From Bacteroidales bacterium (GTDB lineage Bacteria; Bacteroidota; Bacteroidia; Bacteroidales; JAQXIO01), in the NCBI GenBank assembly GCA_029007825.1, contig JAQXIO010000036.1, forward strand, positions 1-36,264: 36,264 bases of DNA, written 5' to 3'. The notes beneath the pieces are model-generated. The model was not told the DNA's origin. It saw nothing but the letters and a program-made list of their open reading frames with translations, and made no database searches. Shown piece by piece: positions 27,364 to 36,264 of this stretch. Every line of letters begins with the position of its first letter. The stretch's first letter is position 1. A program made the translations under genes and the position numbers.

Positions 27364-28185
27364 CTACTTTTCGCCTTCTTCTTTCAATAATCTCAACAGC
27401 AGCGGATAAGCTATTTTTTCCATTCCCACATGATCATAGCCTTCGAATTGATAGATAAAACATTTCGGATGTCCGGATAATTTTAACATACGCCAGAAAT
27501 AAAGATTTTCTTCATACCGCCCCATCATCTCCAACTCCCGGTCTCCCAACATAAGATAAACAGGTGGTGCATCTTTCCGGACATGAAAAAGAGGTGCATA
27601 ACGATCAACGACCGGCGATAATTCATTAATCCCTTGCTCTTTACGTATCGTAAAATGCGTAATAACCTGTGGGCTCAAAGGAAAAAGAGCAGCAATCCGG
27701 TCTGCGTTTAAAGAATGTGCCGCCAGCCATTGCCGGTCCATACCGACCATCAACGTCAAATATGCTCCGGCTGAATGCCCTGCGACATAAATCCGGGAAG
27801 TATCACCTCCGTACGATGTTATATGATCGAATACCCATGCCACGGCAGAAGCCGCATCTTCAATATAGGCCGGAGCTTTCACTTTCGGAGACAAACGATA
27901 ATTCACCGCAACGACAGCAATACCTTGTTCTTTCAATGATTCGGGGATATATTTACTTCCCCCTGTCAATCCACCACCATGAAACCAGACTATAGTTTTA
28001 AAATCCTTACTTCCTTCAGGATAATAGAGATCGAGACGGCAACGCTCAAGTTCATAATTATCCGACGTACCCGATGCTCCATAATAGATATTCTCTATAA
28101 GATTATACCCGTTTTGAGCTAAAGAATAATTTGAAATCAGGCAAATCAGGCAAATCGCCCGGAATACTTTACTTTTCATTTGCAT
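27364..28185 (-). CDS. Secreted alpha/beta-hydrolase esterase
   Basis: This encodes 273 residues from ATG 28185; ATG 28179 is equally plausible and 28206 less so. The signal peptide ends 'SNYSLAQNG'. The fold is an esterase of the hormone-sensitive-lipase/BD-FAE type: oxyanion 'WFHGGGLTGGS', nucleophile elbow 'VAGHSAGAYLTL' with the catalytic Ser, acid near 'LMLGDRELEMM', and His in 'FEGYDHVGMEK'. Such enzymes deacetylate or remove feruloyl groups from plant glycans in the periplasm. It precedes the large modular glycosidase on the same strand by about 200 bases, so joint action on one substrate is possible but inferred. Confidence 0.85.
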   Translation of the reverse strand: MQMKSKVFRAICLICLISNYSLAQNGYNLIENIYYGASGTSDNYELERCRLDLYYPEGSKDFKTIVWFHGGGLTGGSKYIPESLKEQGIAVVAVNYRLSPKVKAPAYIEDAASAVAWVFDHITSYGGDTSRIYVAGHSAGAYLTLMVGMDRQWLAAHSLNADRIAALFPLSPQVITHFTIRKEQGINELSPVVDRYAPLFHVRKDAPPVYLMLGDRELEMMGRYEENLYFWRMLKLSGHPKCFIYQFEGYDHVGMEKIAYPLLLRLLKEEGEK

Positions 28186-28207
28186 AATAATACTATAAAT
28201 TATCAAA

Positions 28208-28238
28208 CAAATATATACAATCTATCCGCAGATTCATA
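28208..28238 (-). promoter_or_regulatory. Promoter of the esterase gene
   Basis: On the minus strand TATATTTG (28215-28208) is an exact -7 box. TATG (28238-28235) is a one-mismatch -33 box with a 19-base spacer. Confidence 0.55.
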
Positions 28239-28266
28239 ACAGATAATTCCCAATTTAGCACTATAG

Positions 28267-29244
28267 GAATATTCATTTTCCGGAATAGAACAGTGTCATG
28301 GACACACAGCCGAAACAATACCGGAACTTTATTTTTACCCGATCTACAAAACTCCGCTCTCCCATAACTTTCAAATTATCACCGAAGGAAACTTATACTG
28401 GATACCGGACAACGAATCGGGAAAAGAGGGTATAATCAAAGTAAATAAAGGAAAAGGCAGACTAATCATAATAAGCGGAAAAGTTCGGAAGAGCTTAACA
28501 AACTTGCAGAGGCAGCAAAAAGAAGTTCGATGAAGAAATTACAAAAAGAGTCTGAGGCGGGCTGGATGCGATATGTTCGCAATCAAACCGTATTACCTTC
28601 GCACTGCTTAAAATCAAAAGAAACAGAAAATTTAAACCAAATAATAGACGATATATCCATACTAATCAAGTCTCAGCAATCCGATTGTGGGGGAATACTT
28701 GCCGGGCATGCCTATTATCTGGCTTACGTCCGTGACCAATACGGAGCTTCACGGGCCTTACTGGCATTAGGGCATCAAAAAGAGGCTCGTAAAATACTGG
28801 ATTTTACTTTAAGATATGGCAAAAATACTTTCCATTTTAAAGGCTCTTTATATTTCTGCGCGAATTGCATGAAAAAAGAGAACAGTTCGATCGTTGTCCT
28901 GGGGCCCGAACGTTTCAGGATTATCTCTTCTGCCCTTCTTCCTTTTTACATCCATTCCGATTTATTCAACCCGGAAGAGAAAAACAACCTACTAAATGTA
29001 GTCATATAAAACAACAGGAAAAATATCGGACACACAAAACGACAAGATACTGGGATACGATTTCGGTCTCTTTCTTTACGCATTAACGGAATCGGGACAT
29101 CCTCTGGCAAATGAAGTGTTCCGAATATTAATGCAACTGCGCGATAATAAAGGAGCCTGAAAAGACTTTTATAATCAGCACATATCATTAGTAGAGCTCA
29201 TTCGCCTCAGCTCTGTAAAGAAAAATAAAACAGAAAAAACATAA
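28267..29244 (+). pseudogene. Decayed glycosidase gene with two frameshifts and a nonsense codon
   Basis: Three pieces of one protein read in order on the plus strand. From 28267 in one frame comes 'TAETIPELYFYPIYKTPL' and 'GKGRLIIISGK'. Near 28483, in an A run, a one-base loss shifts the frame to 'SSEELNKLAEAAKRSS', which continues as an open stretch (28530-29009) with 'GGILAGHAYYLAYVRDQYGA' and 'SRALLALGHQKEARKIL'. Near 29003 the frame shifts again to 'TTGKISDTQNDKILGYDFGL'. TGA at 29158-29160 probably replaces TGG ('NKGA-W-KDFYNQHISL'). The 'YVRDQYGASRALLALG' segment resembles (alpha/alpha)6-barrel glycosidases such as glucoamylase-like enzymes, but the family is uncertain. There is no start codon or signal peptide in frame, so the 5' end is lost as well. 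Confidence 0.7.
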
Positions 29245-29601
29245 GTATTTCATATCGCATCTTTCTTATAACATTCTCCTAAAAAATTGCTTTCCAATAT
29301 TTATGACTTACAATAAAACAAATGCTACAGAAATAAACACTCTTATTATAACTAACTGTTTCACTGCATAATAAGCTTTATACAAAAAAGAAAGAAATAA
29401 CAAAATAACCTTACTCTAATCTTTTTTATCATTACAATTGTTATATGAGTAAAACAATTATTCAAACAGAGGAAAACGAATTTTAATGTTAAGCGAGAAG
29501 AAGAACAAGACTGTTTTAGTCATCTTGGAATCAAACCTATTCAGTACTTTTGCAGGAGAATAACCTATATCGTTTAATTTTTTAATGTTTATTAATTTAT
29601 C
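29245..29601 (+). promoter_or_regulatory. AT-rich gap with the probable cstA promoter
   Basis: This gap holds no gene. TACTTTTG at 29545-29552 is an exact -7 box, 50 bases before the start at 29602, but no good -33 box is found at 19-21 bases (only CTTG at 17). The rest is AT-rich, and I see no hairpin or repeat. Confidence 0.5.
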
Positions 29602-31029
29602 ATGTTTACTTTTATTTTTTGCATTATCCTGCTGATCGGTTCTTATTTTACTTATGCAAAGTACCTCGAACACTCATTTGAAGTAGATAAGAAAAAGGCG
29701 ACTCCGTCGAGCACTCTGTATGACGGCGTCGATTATATACCTTTGCCCGCATGGAAAACGTTTCTTATTCAACTGCTCAATATAGCCGGTTTGGGTCCTA
29801 TTTTCGGAGCACTATTAGGTGCAATGTACGGTCCGGTAGCTTTTCTATGGATTACATTCGGCAGCATCTTCATCGGCGCTTTACAAGACTATGCTTCCGG
29901 TATGATTTCATTACGGCATAACGGCATGAGTTTTCCCGAAATTGTAGGAAATTATCTGGGAATAAGCGTAAAACAGGTAATGCGCATCGTTACTCTTTTA
30001 TTAATGGTTCTCGTGGGAGCTGTGTTTATGGTAGGCCCTGCAGGTATATTGGAAAATATGACTTCGGTAAGTAAAGATATCTGGGTTTGGATTATTCTCT
30101 TTTATTATATACTGGCAACTCTTTTACCGATAGATAAAATCATAGGACATTTTTATCCTATTTTCGGTGCAGCGTTGCTGGTTATGGCATTCGGTATATT
30201 GTATGCACTTTTCTTTCAAAATTACACAATACCCGAAATTACTGCTGGCACCTTACGGAACATGAAGTCGGATCCTTCGGCTTTTCCGATTTTCCCGACT
30301 TTATTTATTACAATCGCCTGCGGGGCTATATCGGGATTTCATGCAACCCAGTCACCAATGATGGCCCGGTGTATTACCAACGAAAAGCAAGGACGCCCGG
30401 TGTTTTTCGGGGCTATGATTGCCGAATCTATCATAGCTTTGATCTGGGCGGCAATTGGCATGGCTTTCTGGGGAGGAGTCGGTGAATTGAACACGACATT
30501 AGCCGAACACGGCAACAATGCCGCATGGGCGGTTGATGTGATAACTAAAACAACTCTTGGAAAAATCGGAGCCATACTGGCTCTTCTCGGTGTGGTCATT
30601 GCTCCCATTACAAGCGGGGACACCGCATTCCGTAGTGCAAGGCTCATTGCCGCCGATTTTATGAAACTGGAACAACGTTCCTGGATAAAAAGACTTTATA
30701 TCTGTATTCCATTATTCATTATCGGATATGGAATAACTTTGATGCAATTCGACATAATCTGGAAATACTTTGCGTGGATTAACCAAACATTAGCGGCTAT
30801 CTGTCTATGGACAATCACCGTATATCTGATGGAGAAGCAGAAGAATTTCTGGATTGCATTAATTCCGTCCATTTTTATGACTTATATAGTTTCCCTCTAC
30901 ATTCTTATTGCGCAGGAAGGATTGACGCTGCCCTACTCCTACGGCGTAATAATCAGTATCGGGATAACCTCATTAGTCACACTTGGAATAACTCGTAAAT
31001 TATCCACTTTTAAAAAAGTTAAGTTATGA
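29602..31029 (+). CDS. cstA: CstA-family carbon-starvation transporter
   Basis: This encodes 475 residues with about twelve or more hydrophobic membrane segments. It is the short bacterial CstA type, without the extra C-terminal part of the longer E. coli protein. 'GSYFTYAKYLEHSFEVDKK', 'LNIAGLGPIFGALLGAMYGP', 'GALQDYASGMISLRHNG' and 'SGFHATQSPMMARC' are family signatures, and 'APITSGDTAFRSARLI' closes the core. CstA and its relatives import pyruvate and possibly peptides in the inner membrane when carbon runs low; the substrate here is not proven. The last bases overlap the start of the DUF4136 lipoprotein gene as ATGA, implying coupled translation. Confidence 0.9.
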   Translation: MFTFIFCIILLIGSYFTYAKYLEHSFEVDKKKATPSSTLYDGVDYIPLPAWKTFLIQLLNIAGLGPIFGALLGAMYGPVAFLWITFGSIFIGALQDYASGMISLRHNGMSFPEIVGNYLGISVKQVMRIVTLLLMVLVGAVFMVGPAGILENMTSVSKDIWVWIILFYYILATLLPIDKIIGHFYPIFGAALLVMAFGILYALFFQNYTIPEITAGTLRNMKSDPSAFPIFPTLFITIACGAISGFHATQSPMMARCITNEKQGRPVFFGAMIAESIIALIWAAIGMAFWGGVGELNTTLAEHGNNAAWAVDVITKTTLGKIGAILALLGVVIAPITSGDTAFRSARLIAADFMKLEQRSWIKRLYICIPLFIIGYGITLMQFDIIWKYFAWINQTLAAICLWTITVYLMEKQKNFWIALIPSIFMTYIVSLYILIAQEGLTLPYSYGVIISIGITSLVTLGITRKLSTFKKVKL

Positions 31030-31622
31030 AAAAACGTATTTTATCTGTTTTCGCAGCAGTGCTTTTATTAAGCTCATGCGGACCATCATTCCAGTTGGTA
31101 CAAAGCAACGTTTACAACGATGCAAATCTTGCAAGTTATCAGACATTCAGTTTCATGCCTTGGAATTCTGAGGATATGCCTAAAAGTATGTCGGAAATTG
31201 ATTACAACAACATTGCCACAGCAATCATCAACGACATGCAGGAAAGAGGGTACAAATATGTACCGAAAGGCGGCCAGATCGAAATTAACATTGGTGTAAG
31301 CGAAAAACTCAATGTTCAGACTATTCCGGCTATTCCCCCCGCATATCAGGGAACAGGGCTTTACGGATATCGTTGGTACGGACCTCGGGCTGCATATTTG
31401 AACAGCTATTACAGCAATGCAAATCTGTTGACCGGTGTAAATCAAGAAGGCCTTCTTACAATCGACATGGTCGATGCTAAAAAGAATGCTTACATATTCA
31501 GTTCTACGGTAGGTTCTATTTTCAACAAAAGTATGAACGTTATACAAAACACGTCTCAGATACAACAAGCCGTAAACGAATTATTTAAAAAATTCCCGGT
31601 AAAACCGATTGGAAGCAAGTAA
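31026..31622 (+). CDS. DUF4136 lipoprotein
   Basis: This encodes 198 residues with a lipoprotein signal, Cys18 in 'LLLSSCGPS'. The mature part fits DUF4136: 'LASYQTFSFMPWN' at the start, 'IATAIINDMQERGYKYV' in the middle, and a helical end 'IQQAVNELFKKFPVKP'. These proteins are anchored at the outer or inner membrane and their role is unknown. The gene overlaps the CstA-family transporter gene by four bases and shares its terminator, so it may assist or respond to that transporter, but this is inference. Confidence 0.85.
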   Translation: MKKRILSVFAAVLLLSSCGPSFQLVQSNVYNDANLASYQTFSFMPWNSEDMPKSMSEIDYNNIATAIINDMQERGYKYVPKGGQIEINIGVSEKLNVQTIPAIPPAYQGTGLYGYRWYGPRAAYLNSYYSNANLLTGVNQEGLLTIDMVDAKKNAYIFSSTVGSIFNKSMNVIQNTSQIQQAVNELFKKFPVKPIGSK

Positions 31623-31653
31623 ACGGACAAAACTTGCCCAATAAAAACAACTT

Positions 31654-31698
31654 AGCCTGACGGACGCTTGGCAGCACTCCGGCAGGCTGTTTTTTTTG
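31654..31698 (+). terminator. Terminator of the cstA-DUF4136 operon
   Basis: AGCCTG-A-CGGA (31654-31664) pairs with TCCG-G-CAGGCT (31678-31688) around one mismatch, and is followed by G and a run of T from 31690. Confidence 0.85.
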
Positions 31699-31886
31699 CA
31701 ACAAGCCGAAAGATATTTCAATAAAACATTTCCTCTTTGATTACCTTCAAATACCTGAAATTAAAACTTATTCTTTCGAAAAGACTTCATTTAACTTACA
31801 TTTCAAAACCAATCCAAACAATTAAAAACAGAGCTTGTTTATAATTTACAACAGGAATTATTATCAATAATTAAAAGCTATATGTT

Positions 31887-32870
31887 ATGAATAGTAATGT
31901 AAAAAAAGCACCAGATTATCTAAACGATCCCCATTTGGGAAAAGCAACAAAAGAGTATCTTAAAATTTTAAATTCGGGAGATAAACCAGTTGAATCCTTA
32001 TCTATTTCCGAGGCAAGGAATGTATTAATAAATGCCCAGTCTTCCGTGAAAACGGATATGTCGGGAATCGAGGAATCCGAAAAAACAATTAACACGGGTA
32101 ATTATACCATTAAACTAAATATTATCCGTCCTGAAGGGAAGAAAGAGAAACTACCTGTTTTCATTTTCATACATGGCGGGGGATGGGTTTTAGGCGATTA
32201 TCCTACACATAAACGTCTTGTCCGTGACCTGGTAGTCGAATCGGGATACGCTTCGATGTTCATAAACTACACACCTTCTCCCGAAGCTAAGTTTCCACAG
32301 GCTATCAATGAAATTTATGCGACAACCGAATGGGTTGCAAAACATGGTGACGAAATCAACATTGACGGAAAACGGATAGCTATTGTAGGTAACAGCGTAG
32401 GTGGTAATATGACTTTTATCACGTGTTTAAAAGCAAAAGAAAATAATGGACCCAATATAAAAGTTCAGATATTGATGTGGCCTGTAACGGATGCAACATT
32501 CGATTGGGATTCCTACAAATTATACGGTGAACAAAGATTCCTCACAACACCGTTGATGAAATGGATGTTCGATCAATATACAACGGATCCAAACGCACGG
32601 AAAGATATCCATCTGTCTCCGTTGCAAGCATCTGTGGAACAATTAAAGGGATTACCTCCTACTCTGATAGAGGTGGCGGAAAACGATATTCTCCGCGACC
32701 AGGGAGAGGCTTTGGGACGGAAGCTTGACGAAGCCGGCGTAGATGTAACTACAATCCGTTTTAATGGGGTCATTCACGATTGGGGTATGCTAAACGGCTT
32801 TGCAGAATCATCACCAGTCCGGTCTCTTATAACCTTTTCAGCTGCAACCCTAAAAAAATATCTCAAATAA
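31887..32870 (+). CDS. Cytoplasmic alpha/beta-hydrolase esterase (HSL-like)
   Basis: This encodes 327 residues without a signal peptide. It is a hormone-sensitive-lipase-type hydrolase: oxyanion hole 'FIFIHGGGWVLGDYP', nucleophile elbow 'AIVGNSVGGNM' with the catalytic Ser, acid in 'VAENDILRDQGEAL', and His in 'VIHDWGMLN'. Such enzymes hydrolyse short acyl esters; the substrate is unknown. An N-terminal helical cap ('LNDPHLGKATKEYLKIL') is present, as usual. It stands alone: a terminator precedes it and a bidirectional hairpin follows. The 264-base leader has no clear consensus promoter. Confidence 0.88.
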   Translation: MNSNVKKAPDYLNDPHLGKATKEYLKILNSGDKPVESLSISEARNVLINAQSSVKTDMSGIEESEKTINTGNYTIKLNIIRPEGKKEKLPVFIFIHGGGWVLGDYPTHKRLVRDLVVESGYASMFINYTPSPEAKFPQAINEIYATTEWVAKHGDEINIDGKRIAIVGNSVGGNMTFITCLKAKENNGPNIKVQILMWPVTDATFDWDSYKLYGEQRFLTTPLMKWMFDQYTTDPNARKDIHLSPLQASVEQLKGLPPTLIEVAENDILRDQGEALGRKLDEAGVDVTTIRFNGVIHDWGMLNGFAESSPVRSLITFSAATLKKYLK

Positions 32871-32905
32871 AGTATCTTTTCCCAATCCCCTCGAATATAA
32901 AAACG

Positions 32906-32933
32906 AAAAAGGAGTCTTTATGACTCCTTTTTT
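32906..32933. terminator. Bidirectional terminator between esterase and glpK
   Basis: AAAAAGGAGTC (32906-32916) pairs with GACTCCTTTTT (32922-32932) over a 5-base loop, with a T tail on each strand. It ends the plus-strand esterase gene and the minus-strand glpD-glpK operon. Confidence 0.9.
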
Positions 32934-32960
32934 ATTACTAATCTGTTTTTGAATAAACAG

Positions 32961-34472
32961 TTAATCCATACTGGTATGTTGAGACCAGTGCTGGGCACAT
33001 CCGACAGCCTGATGCCACAAACGCAGCATTTCTTCAGTATCTTCCTTTTTCATTTTACTTCCAAAAATACGGTCAACACTCCATTGCTGTTTTATTTCAT
33101 CCAGATTGGCCCAATACTTTACCGCCAGTCCGGCAAGATAAGCAGCACCGAAAGCCGTTGTTTCCTGAATTTTGGGACGAACTACCGGACACCGGCAGAT
33201 ATCGGCCTGAAACTGCATTAAAAAGTTATTCGATATAGCGCCACCATCAACCCTGATCTCACTTGTTTCTGTCTGCATATCTTTTCCCATAGCAACCAGA
33301 ACATCGTAAACCTGATATGCGATACCTTCTAAAGCAGCACGTGTTATATGGGCAGATGTTGTTCCTCTTGTAATACCGACGATCGTTCCCCGTGCATACT
33401 GATCCCAATAAGGCGCACCTAATCCCGTAAGGGCCGGAACAAAATAAACTCCGCCGTTATCCGATACAGAGGTAGCCATTTGTTCACTGATTGCAGAAGA
33501 TGGTATCATCTTGATACCGTCACGCAACCATTGTACTATAGCTCCTGCAACGAATACGCTTCCTTCTAATGCATAAACCACTTCATTCCCGATTTTCCAC
33601 GCAATCGTTGTAAGCAGATTACTTTTCGAGAGAACAGGCTTATGTCCAGTATTCATAACCATAAAACAACCCGTACCGTATGTCGTCTTAATCATTCCCG
33701 GTTCAACGCAAAGTTGTCCGAAAAGAGCAGCCTGCTGATCTCCTGCAATTCCGGAAATAGGTACCTGTTCATTAAACAACGACGTATTGGTTTCGCAATA
33801 GACTTCGCTGCTGCTTTTTACCTCGGGAAGCATGCTTTCAGGAATACCGAACAGTTCCAACAGCTCTTTATCCCACTCTAAGGTATGAATATTAAAAAGC
33901 ATTGTACGCGAAGCATTCGTCACATCTGTTATAAATGTTTTTCCCCGTGTTAATTTCCATATCAGCCATGTATCGACGGTACCGAAACAAAGTTCTCCCC
34001 TTTCGGCCCTTTTACGCGCACCACGCACATTATCAAGAATCCATTTTACTTTGGTCGCTGAAAAATATGCATCCAGTATAAGACCTGTCTTTTTCCGGAT
34101 TATTTCATCGTATCCTTTTACTTTAAGCTCAAGGCAATAATCAGAAGTACGCCTGTCTTGCCAAACTATGGCATTGTAAAGCGGATAACCTGTTTCCCTA
34201 TCCCATACGACTGTTGTTTCACGTTGGTTCGCTATGCCTATGCAGGCAAGATTTGCAGAAGAAAGATCGACTTTAGCCAGTGCTTCAACTATAACGGTAG
34301 ATTGTGTATACCAGATTTCATTCGCATCATGCTCAACCCAACCCGGTTTTGGAAAATGTTGTTCAAAAGTCTTCTGTGCAATTGAAACGACTTCTCCCTC
34401 ATGGTTGATAATCATAGCCCTTGAACTCGTAGTTCCCTGATCAACCGTCAAAACAAACTTTGGTAAACTCAT
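32961..34472 (-). CDS. glpK: Glycerol kinase
   Basis: This 503-residue FGGY-family enzyme phosphorylates glycerol to sn-glycerol-3-phosphate with ATP in the cytoplasm. '[14 protein letters not shown]' is the N-terminal phosphate loop. '[12 protein letters not shown]', '[14 protein letters not shown]' and '[13 protein letters not shown]' follow, with '[20 protein letters not shown]' as the second FGGY signature and '[19 protein letters not shown]' near the end. Length is normal. It starts 17 bases after the glpD stop, so the two form an operon that feeds glycerol to dihydroxyacetone phosphate. No transporter gene is present inside the window. Confidence 0.97.
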   Translation of the reverse strand: MSLPKFVLTVDQGTTSSRAMIINHEGEVVSIAQKTFEQHFPKPGWVEHDANEIWYTQSTVIVEALAKVDLSSANLACIGIANQRETTVVWDRETGYPLYNAIVWQDRRTSDYCLELKVKGYDEIIRKKTGLILDAYFSATKVKWILDNVRGARKRAERGELCFGTVDTWLIWKLTRGKTFITDVTNASRTMLFNIHTLEWDKELLELFGIPESMLPEVKSSSEVYCETNTSLFNEQVPISGIAGDQQAALFGQLCVEPGMIKTTYGTGCFMVMNTGHKPVLSKSNLLTTIAWKIGNEVVYALEGSVFVAGAIVQWLRDGIKMIPSSAISEQMATSVSDNGGVYFVPALTGLGAPYWDQYARGTIVGITRGTTSAHITRAALEGIAYQVYDVLVAMGKDMQTETSEIRVDGGAISNNFLMQFQADICRCPVVRPKIQETTAFGAAYLAGLAVKYWANLDEIKQQWSVDRIFGSKMKKEDTEEMLRLWHQAVGCAQHWSQHTSMD

Positions 34473-34489
34473 AAAACCAATACAAATAG

Positions 34490-36052
34490 TTAAGACAAGA
34501 TATAATTCGAAGCTATTTTCTTAAATTCAGCAACCTGTTCCTCACACCAACGGTCATCTAATCCCCGTTCTTTAGCAATAACGGAGGCAACCTGCGGAGC
34601 CATTTCCATAGCTGTGCGGGCATCAAGGAATAAGATGCGGAATCTTCTGGCCAATACATCTTCTACTGTTCGTGCCATTTCGTTGCGGACTACCCATACC
34701 ACATCGCCTACACGGTAGGCAAATGCCGGATGCAACCGACGACCGAATTCTTCGGACGAGGCACTCAACCGATGCAGGCTTTCTGCATCCGAACCAAATA
34801 CATAATAAGGATCGGAAAGATCGGGATTCTTCTTATAGCCGTGTATAGGCAAATGTTCCGTAACGCATTTTCTATCCTCAACCAGATTCAACTGTATTGC
34901 TTTATTGACTGTATCCTGTGCCATACGGCGATAGGTCGTAAGCTTCCCTCCTATAATCGTTACCAATTTAGAAGGCGACACGAGCAATTTATGACTACGC
35001 GAAATTTCTTTTGTCTTCTTCCCTTCTCCTTCGGGCGCCGCCAATGGCCTGAGTCCGGCGAACACGGAAAGAACATCGCTTCGTTTCGGAGCACGTGTCA
35101 GATATCGTCCTGCAGTATTCAGAATAAATTCTATCTCCTGTTCAAGTGCAGCCGGTTCCATCTCTGGAATTTCCCTCAACGTGTCTGTCGTACCAACCAC
35201 CACGCGATCATGCCAAGGAACGGCAAAAAGCACACGACCATCATCCGTTTTAGGAATCATGATAGCACAATCTCCCTGCAAAAATGACTTATCGATGACA
35301 AGATGAACTCCCTGACTGGGTCGCACCTTCGGTTTTGCTTCCGGTGCATCCATCATCAGAATTTCATCGGCAAAGACTCCTGTAGCATTAACAACCACAC
35401 GAGCTTTGACCTTATATTCAGTTCCATTTTCTTCATTACGAACCAGTACGCCGAAGATACGGCCATTCTCTTTCAATAAAGAGACTACCCGCATGTAATT
35501 TAAAATACAAGCTCCTTTCTCCACCGCCGATTCGGCTAAATTCACAATAAGCCGCGAATCGTCGAACTGACCGTCATAATATTTCACACCTGCAAAAAGA
35601 CCTGCTTTCCGAAGGCCGGGGACTTTCTTTAATGAAGTCGATGCTTTATGCACCATGGAGCGTCCCATAGAAAGACGACCGGACAAAAGATCGTAGAACG
35701 TAAGTCCTATACCATAAAAGGCTGATTCCCACCATCTGAAACATGGGATAAGGAAGGGCTGTTTTTTTACCAAATGGGGCGCATTCCTGTAAAGTAATCC
35801 ACGTTCGTGCAAAGCTTCCATTACAAGGGCAATATCTCCCTGTTGCATATAACGAACACCTCCATGTACCAACTTGGTACTTCGGCTTGACGTCGCCTTA
35901 GCAAAATCAGACTTTTCAAACAATGCAACACTGTATCCACGGCTTGCCGCATCCAATGCAACACCTGCTCCGGTTCCACCACCGCCGATAATAATAAAAT
36001 CCCATATTTTATCCTGATCCGATAACTGGAGAATAAGATCTTCGCGTTTCAT
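34490..36052 (-). CDS. glpD: FAD-dependent glycerol-3-phosphate dehydrogenase
   Basis: This 520-residue flavoprotein oxidises glycerol-3-phosphate to dihydroxyacetone phosphate, passing electrons to quinone at the inner membrane. The N-terminal Rossmann motif '[18 protein letters not shown]' binds FAD. '[17 protein letters not shown]' is the family signature, and '[13 protein letters not shown]', '[11 protein letters not shown]' and '[13 protein letters not shown]' are later FAD and substrate motifs. The C-terminal DAO_C helical domain follows. Length is normal. It is first in the operon with glpK. A -7 box lies about 55 bases upstream. Confidence 0.96.
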   Translation of the reverse strand: MKREDLILQLSDQDKIWDFIIIGGGGTGAGVALDAASRGYSVALFEKSDFAKATSSRSTKLVHGGVRYMQQGDIALVMEALHERGLLYRNAPHLVKKQPFLIPCFRWWESAFYGIGLTFYDLLSGRLSMGRSMVHKASTSLKKVPGLRKAGLFAGVKYYDGQFDDSRLIVNLAESAVEKGACILNYMRVVSLLKENGRIFGVLVRNEENGTEYKVKARVVVNATGVFADEILMMDAPEAKPKVRPSQGVHLVIDKSFLQGDCAIMIPKTDDGRVLFAVPWHDRVVVGTTDTLREIPEMEPAALEQEIEFILNTAGRYLTRAPKRSDVLSVFAGLRPLAAPEGEGKKTKEISRSHKLLVSPSKLVTIIGGKLTTYRRMAQDTVNKAIQLNLVEDRKCVTEHLPIHGYKKNPDLSDPYYVFGSDAESLHRLSASSEEFGRRLHPAFAYRVGDVVWVVRNEMARTVEDVLARRFRILFLDARTAMEMAPQVASVIAKERGLDDRWCEEQVAEFKKIASNYILS

Positions 36053-36106
36053 GATATAGTTTATAGTTAATATAAATAGTCTTATAACACTTATTGACTA
36101 TCTCTA

Positions 36107-36114
36107 CAAATGTA
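36107..36114 (-). promoter_or_regulatory. -7 box of the glpD-glpK promoter
   Basis: On the minus strand TACATTTG matches TAnnTTTG exactly. The -33 position (near 36133-36138) does not match TTTG well, which would suit an activator-dependent promoter, but that is inference. The remaining bases 36115-36264 hold no gene I can support. Confidence 0.5.
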
Positions 36115-36264
36115 AAAAAAATAATCAGGGTGCAGGAGGATTCTCTAAAAAAATATCAAAGCTATTATCAATTTAACATAGCAATAACGGTACATAGAAA
36201 ACAGAACGAAAAACACCGGAATTCCAGATCAAACAAGAAGCGGGGGGCGGTGTTTAAGGCCACC

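Noticed and set aside
31828..31850. GAGCTTGTTTATAATTT resembling one end of the 22591 MITE
   Set aside because: It has several mismatches, there is no matching second end nearby and no duplication, so a chance AT-rich match is likelier.

Overview
The window reads as chromosomal DNA of an anaerobic gut-type Bacteroidales (Bacteroidota). The evidence is the repeated promoter form TAnnTTTG (-7) with a TTTG-like -33 box about 19-20 bases upstream, weak or absent Shine-Dalgarno sites, many signal-peptide and lipoprotein carbohydrate enzymes, a type IX secretion (Por) sorting tail, a DUF6913 gene beside ligA and dapA, and a DPS-like thioferritin. The genus cannot be fixed from the sequence alone. 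No rRNA, tRNA, CRISPR array, phage or transposase gene was seen.

Layout. 426-2806 (+): a DUF1080 secreted protein and a clan GH-A glycosidase whose signal-peptide region carries a palindromic repeat. 3037-7493 (-): an alpha-L-rhamnosidase (GH78) split into two overlapping reading frames, then a GH28-like lipoprotein. 7641-11106 (-): the housekeeping operon ligA-DUF6913-dapA with clear promoter and terminator. 11296-13187 (+): a GH43 lipoprotein and trmD. 13179-15373 (-): an operon of a porin-O/P-like barrel and a lipoprotein, ending inside the end of trmD. 15479-18338 (-): a tight four-gene operon (TetR regulator, lipoprotein, small outer-membrane barrel, Acg-like nitroreductase) whose promoter is bracketed by two GTTACC-N4-GGTAAC operators. 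18601-19185 (-): a sugar O-acetyltransferase. 19664-22402 (+): an intact GH78 lipoprotein. 22591-22758: a 168-bp MITE just upstream of a DPS-like thioferritin (22894-23406, +). 23492-28185 (-): a 1221-residue modular glycosidase with a type IX secretion tail, and an esterase. 28267-29244 (+): a decayed glycosidase gene. 29602-31622 (+): a CstA-family transporter overlapped with a DUF4136 lipoprotein. 31887-32870 (+): an alpha/beta hydrolase. 32961-36052 (-): glpD-glpK.

How the genes fit together. The enzymes (two GH78, GH28-like, GH43, two clan GH-A-like, DUF1080 and two esterases) suit breakdown of rhamnose- and arabinose-bearing pectic or plant glycans. They are scattered, several have their own promoters, and no SusC/SusD pair or hybrid two-component regulator lies among them, so this is not a classical polysaccharide utilisation locus. 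glpD-glpK feed glycerol into glycolysis. The CstA-family protein probably imports pyruvate or peptides. The TetR operon is the best candidate for a little-described system: it joins an autoregulated repressor to an envelope lipoprotein, a barrel and a flavin enzyme.

Limits: all family calls come from reading motifs by eye. No database search was run, and promoter and operator calls rest on consensus matching only.
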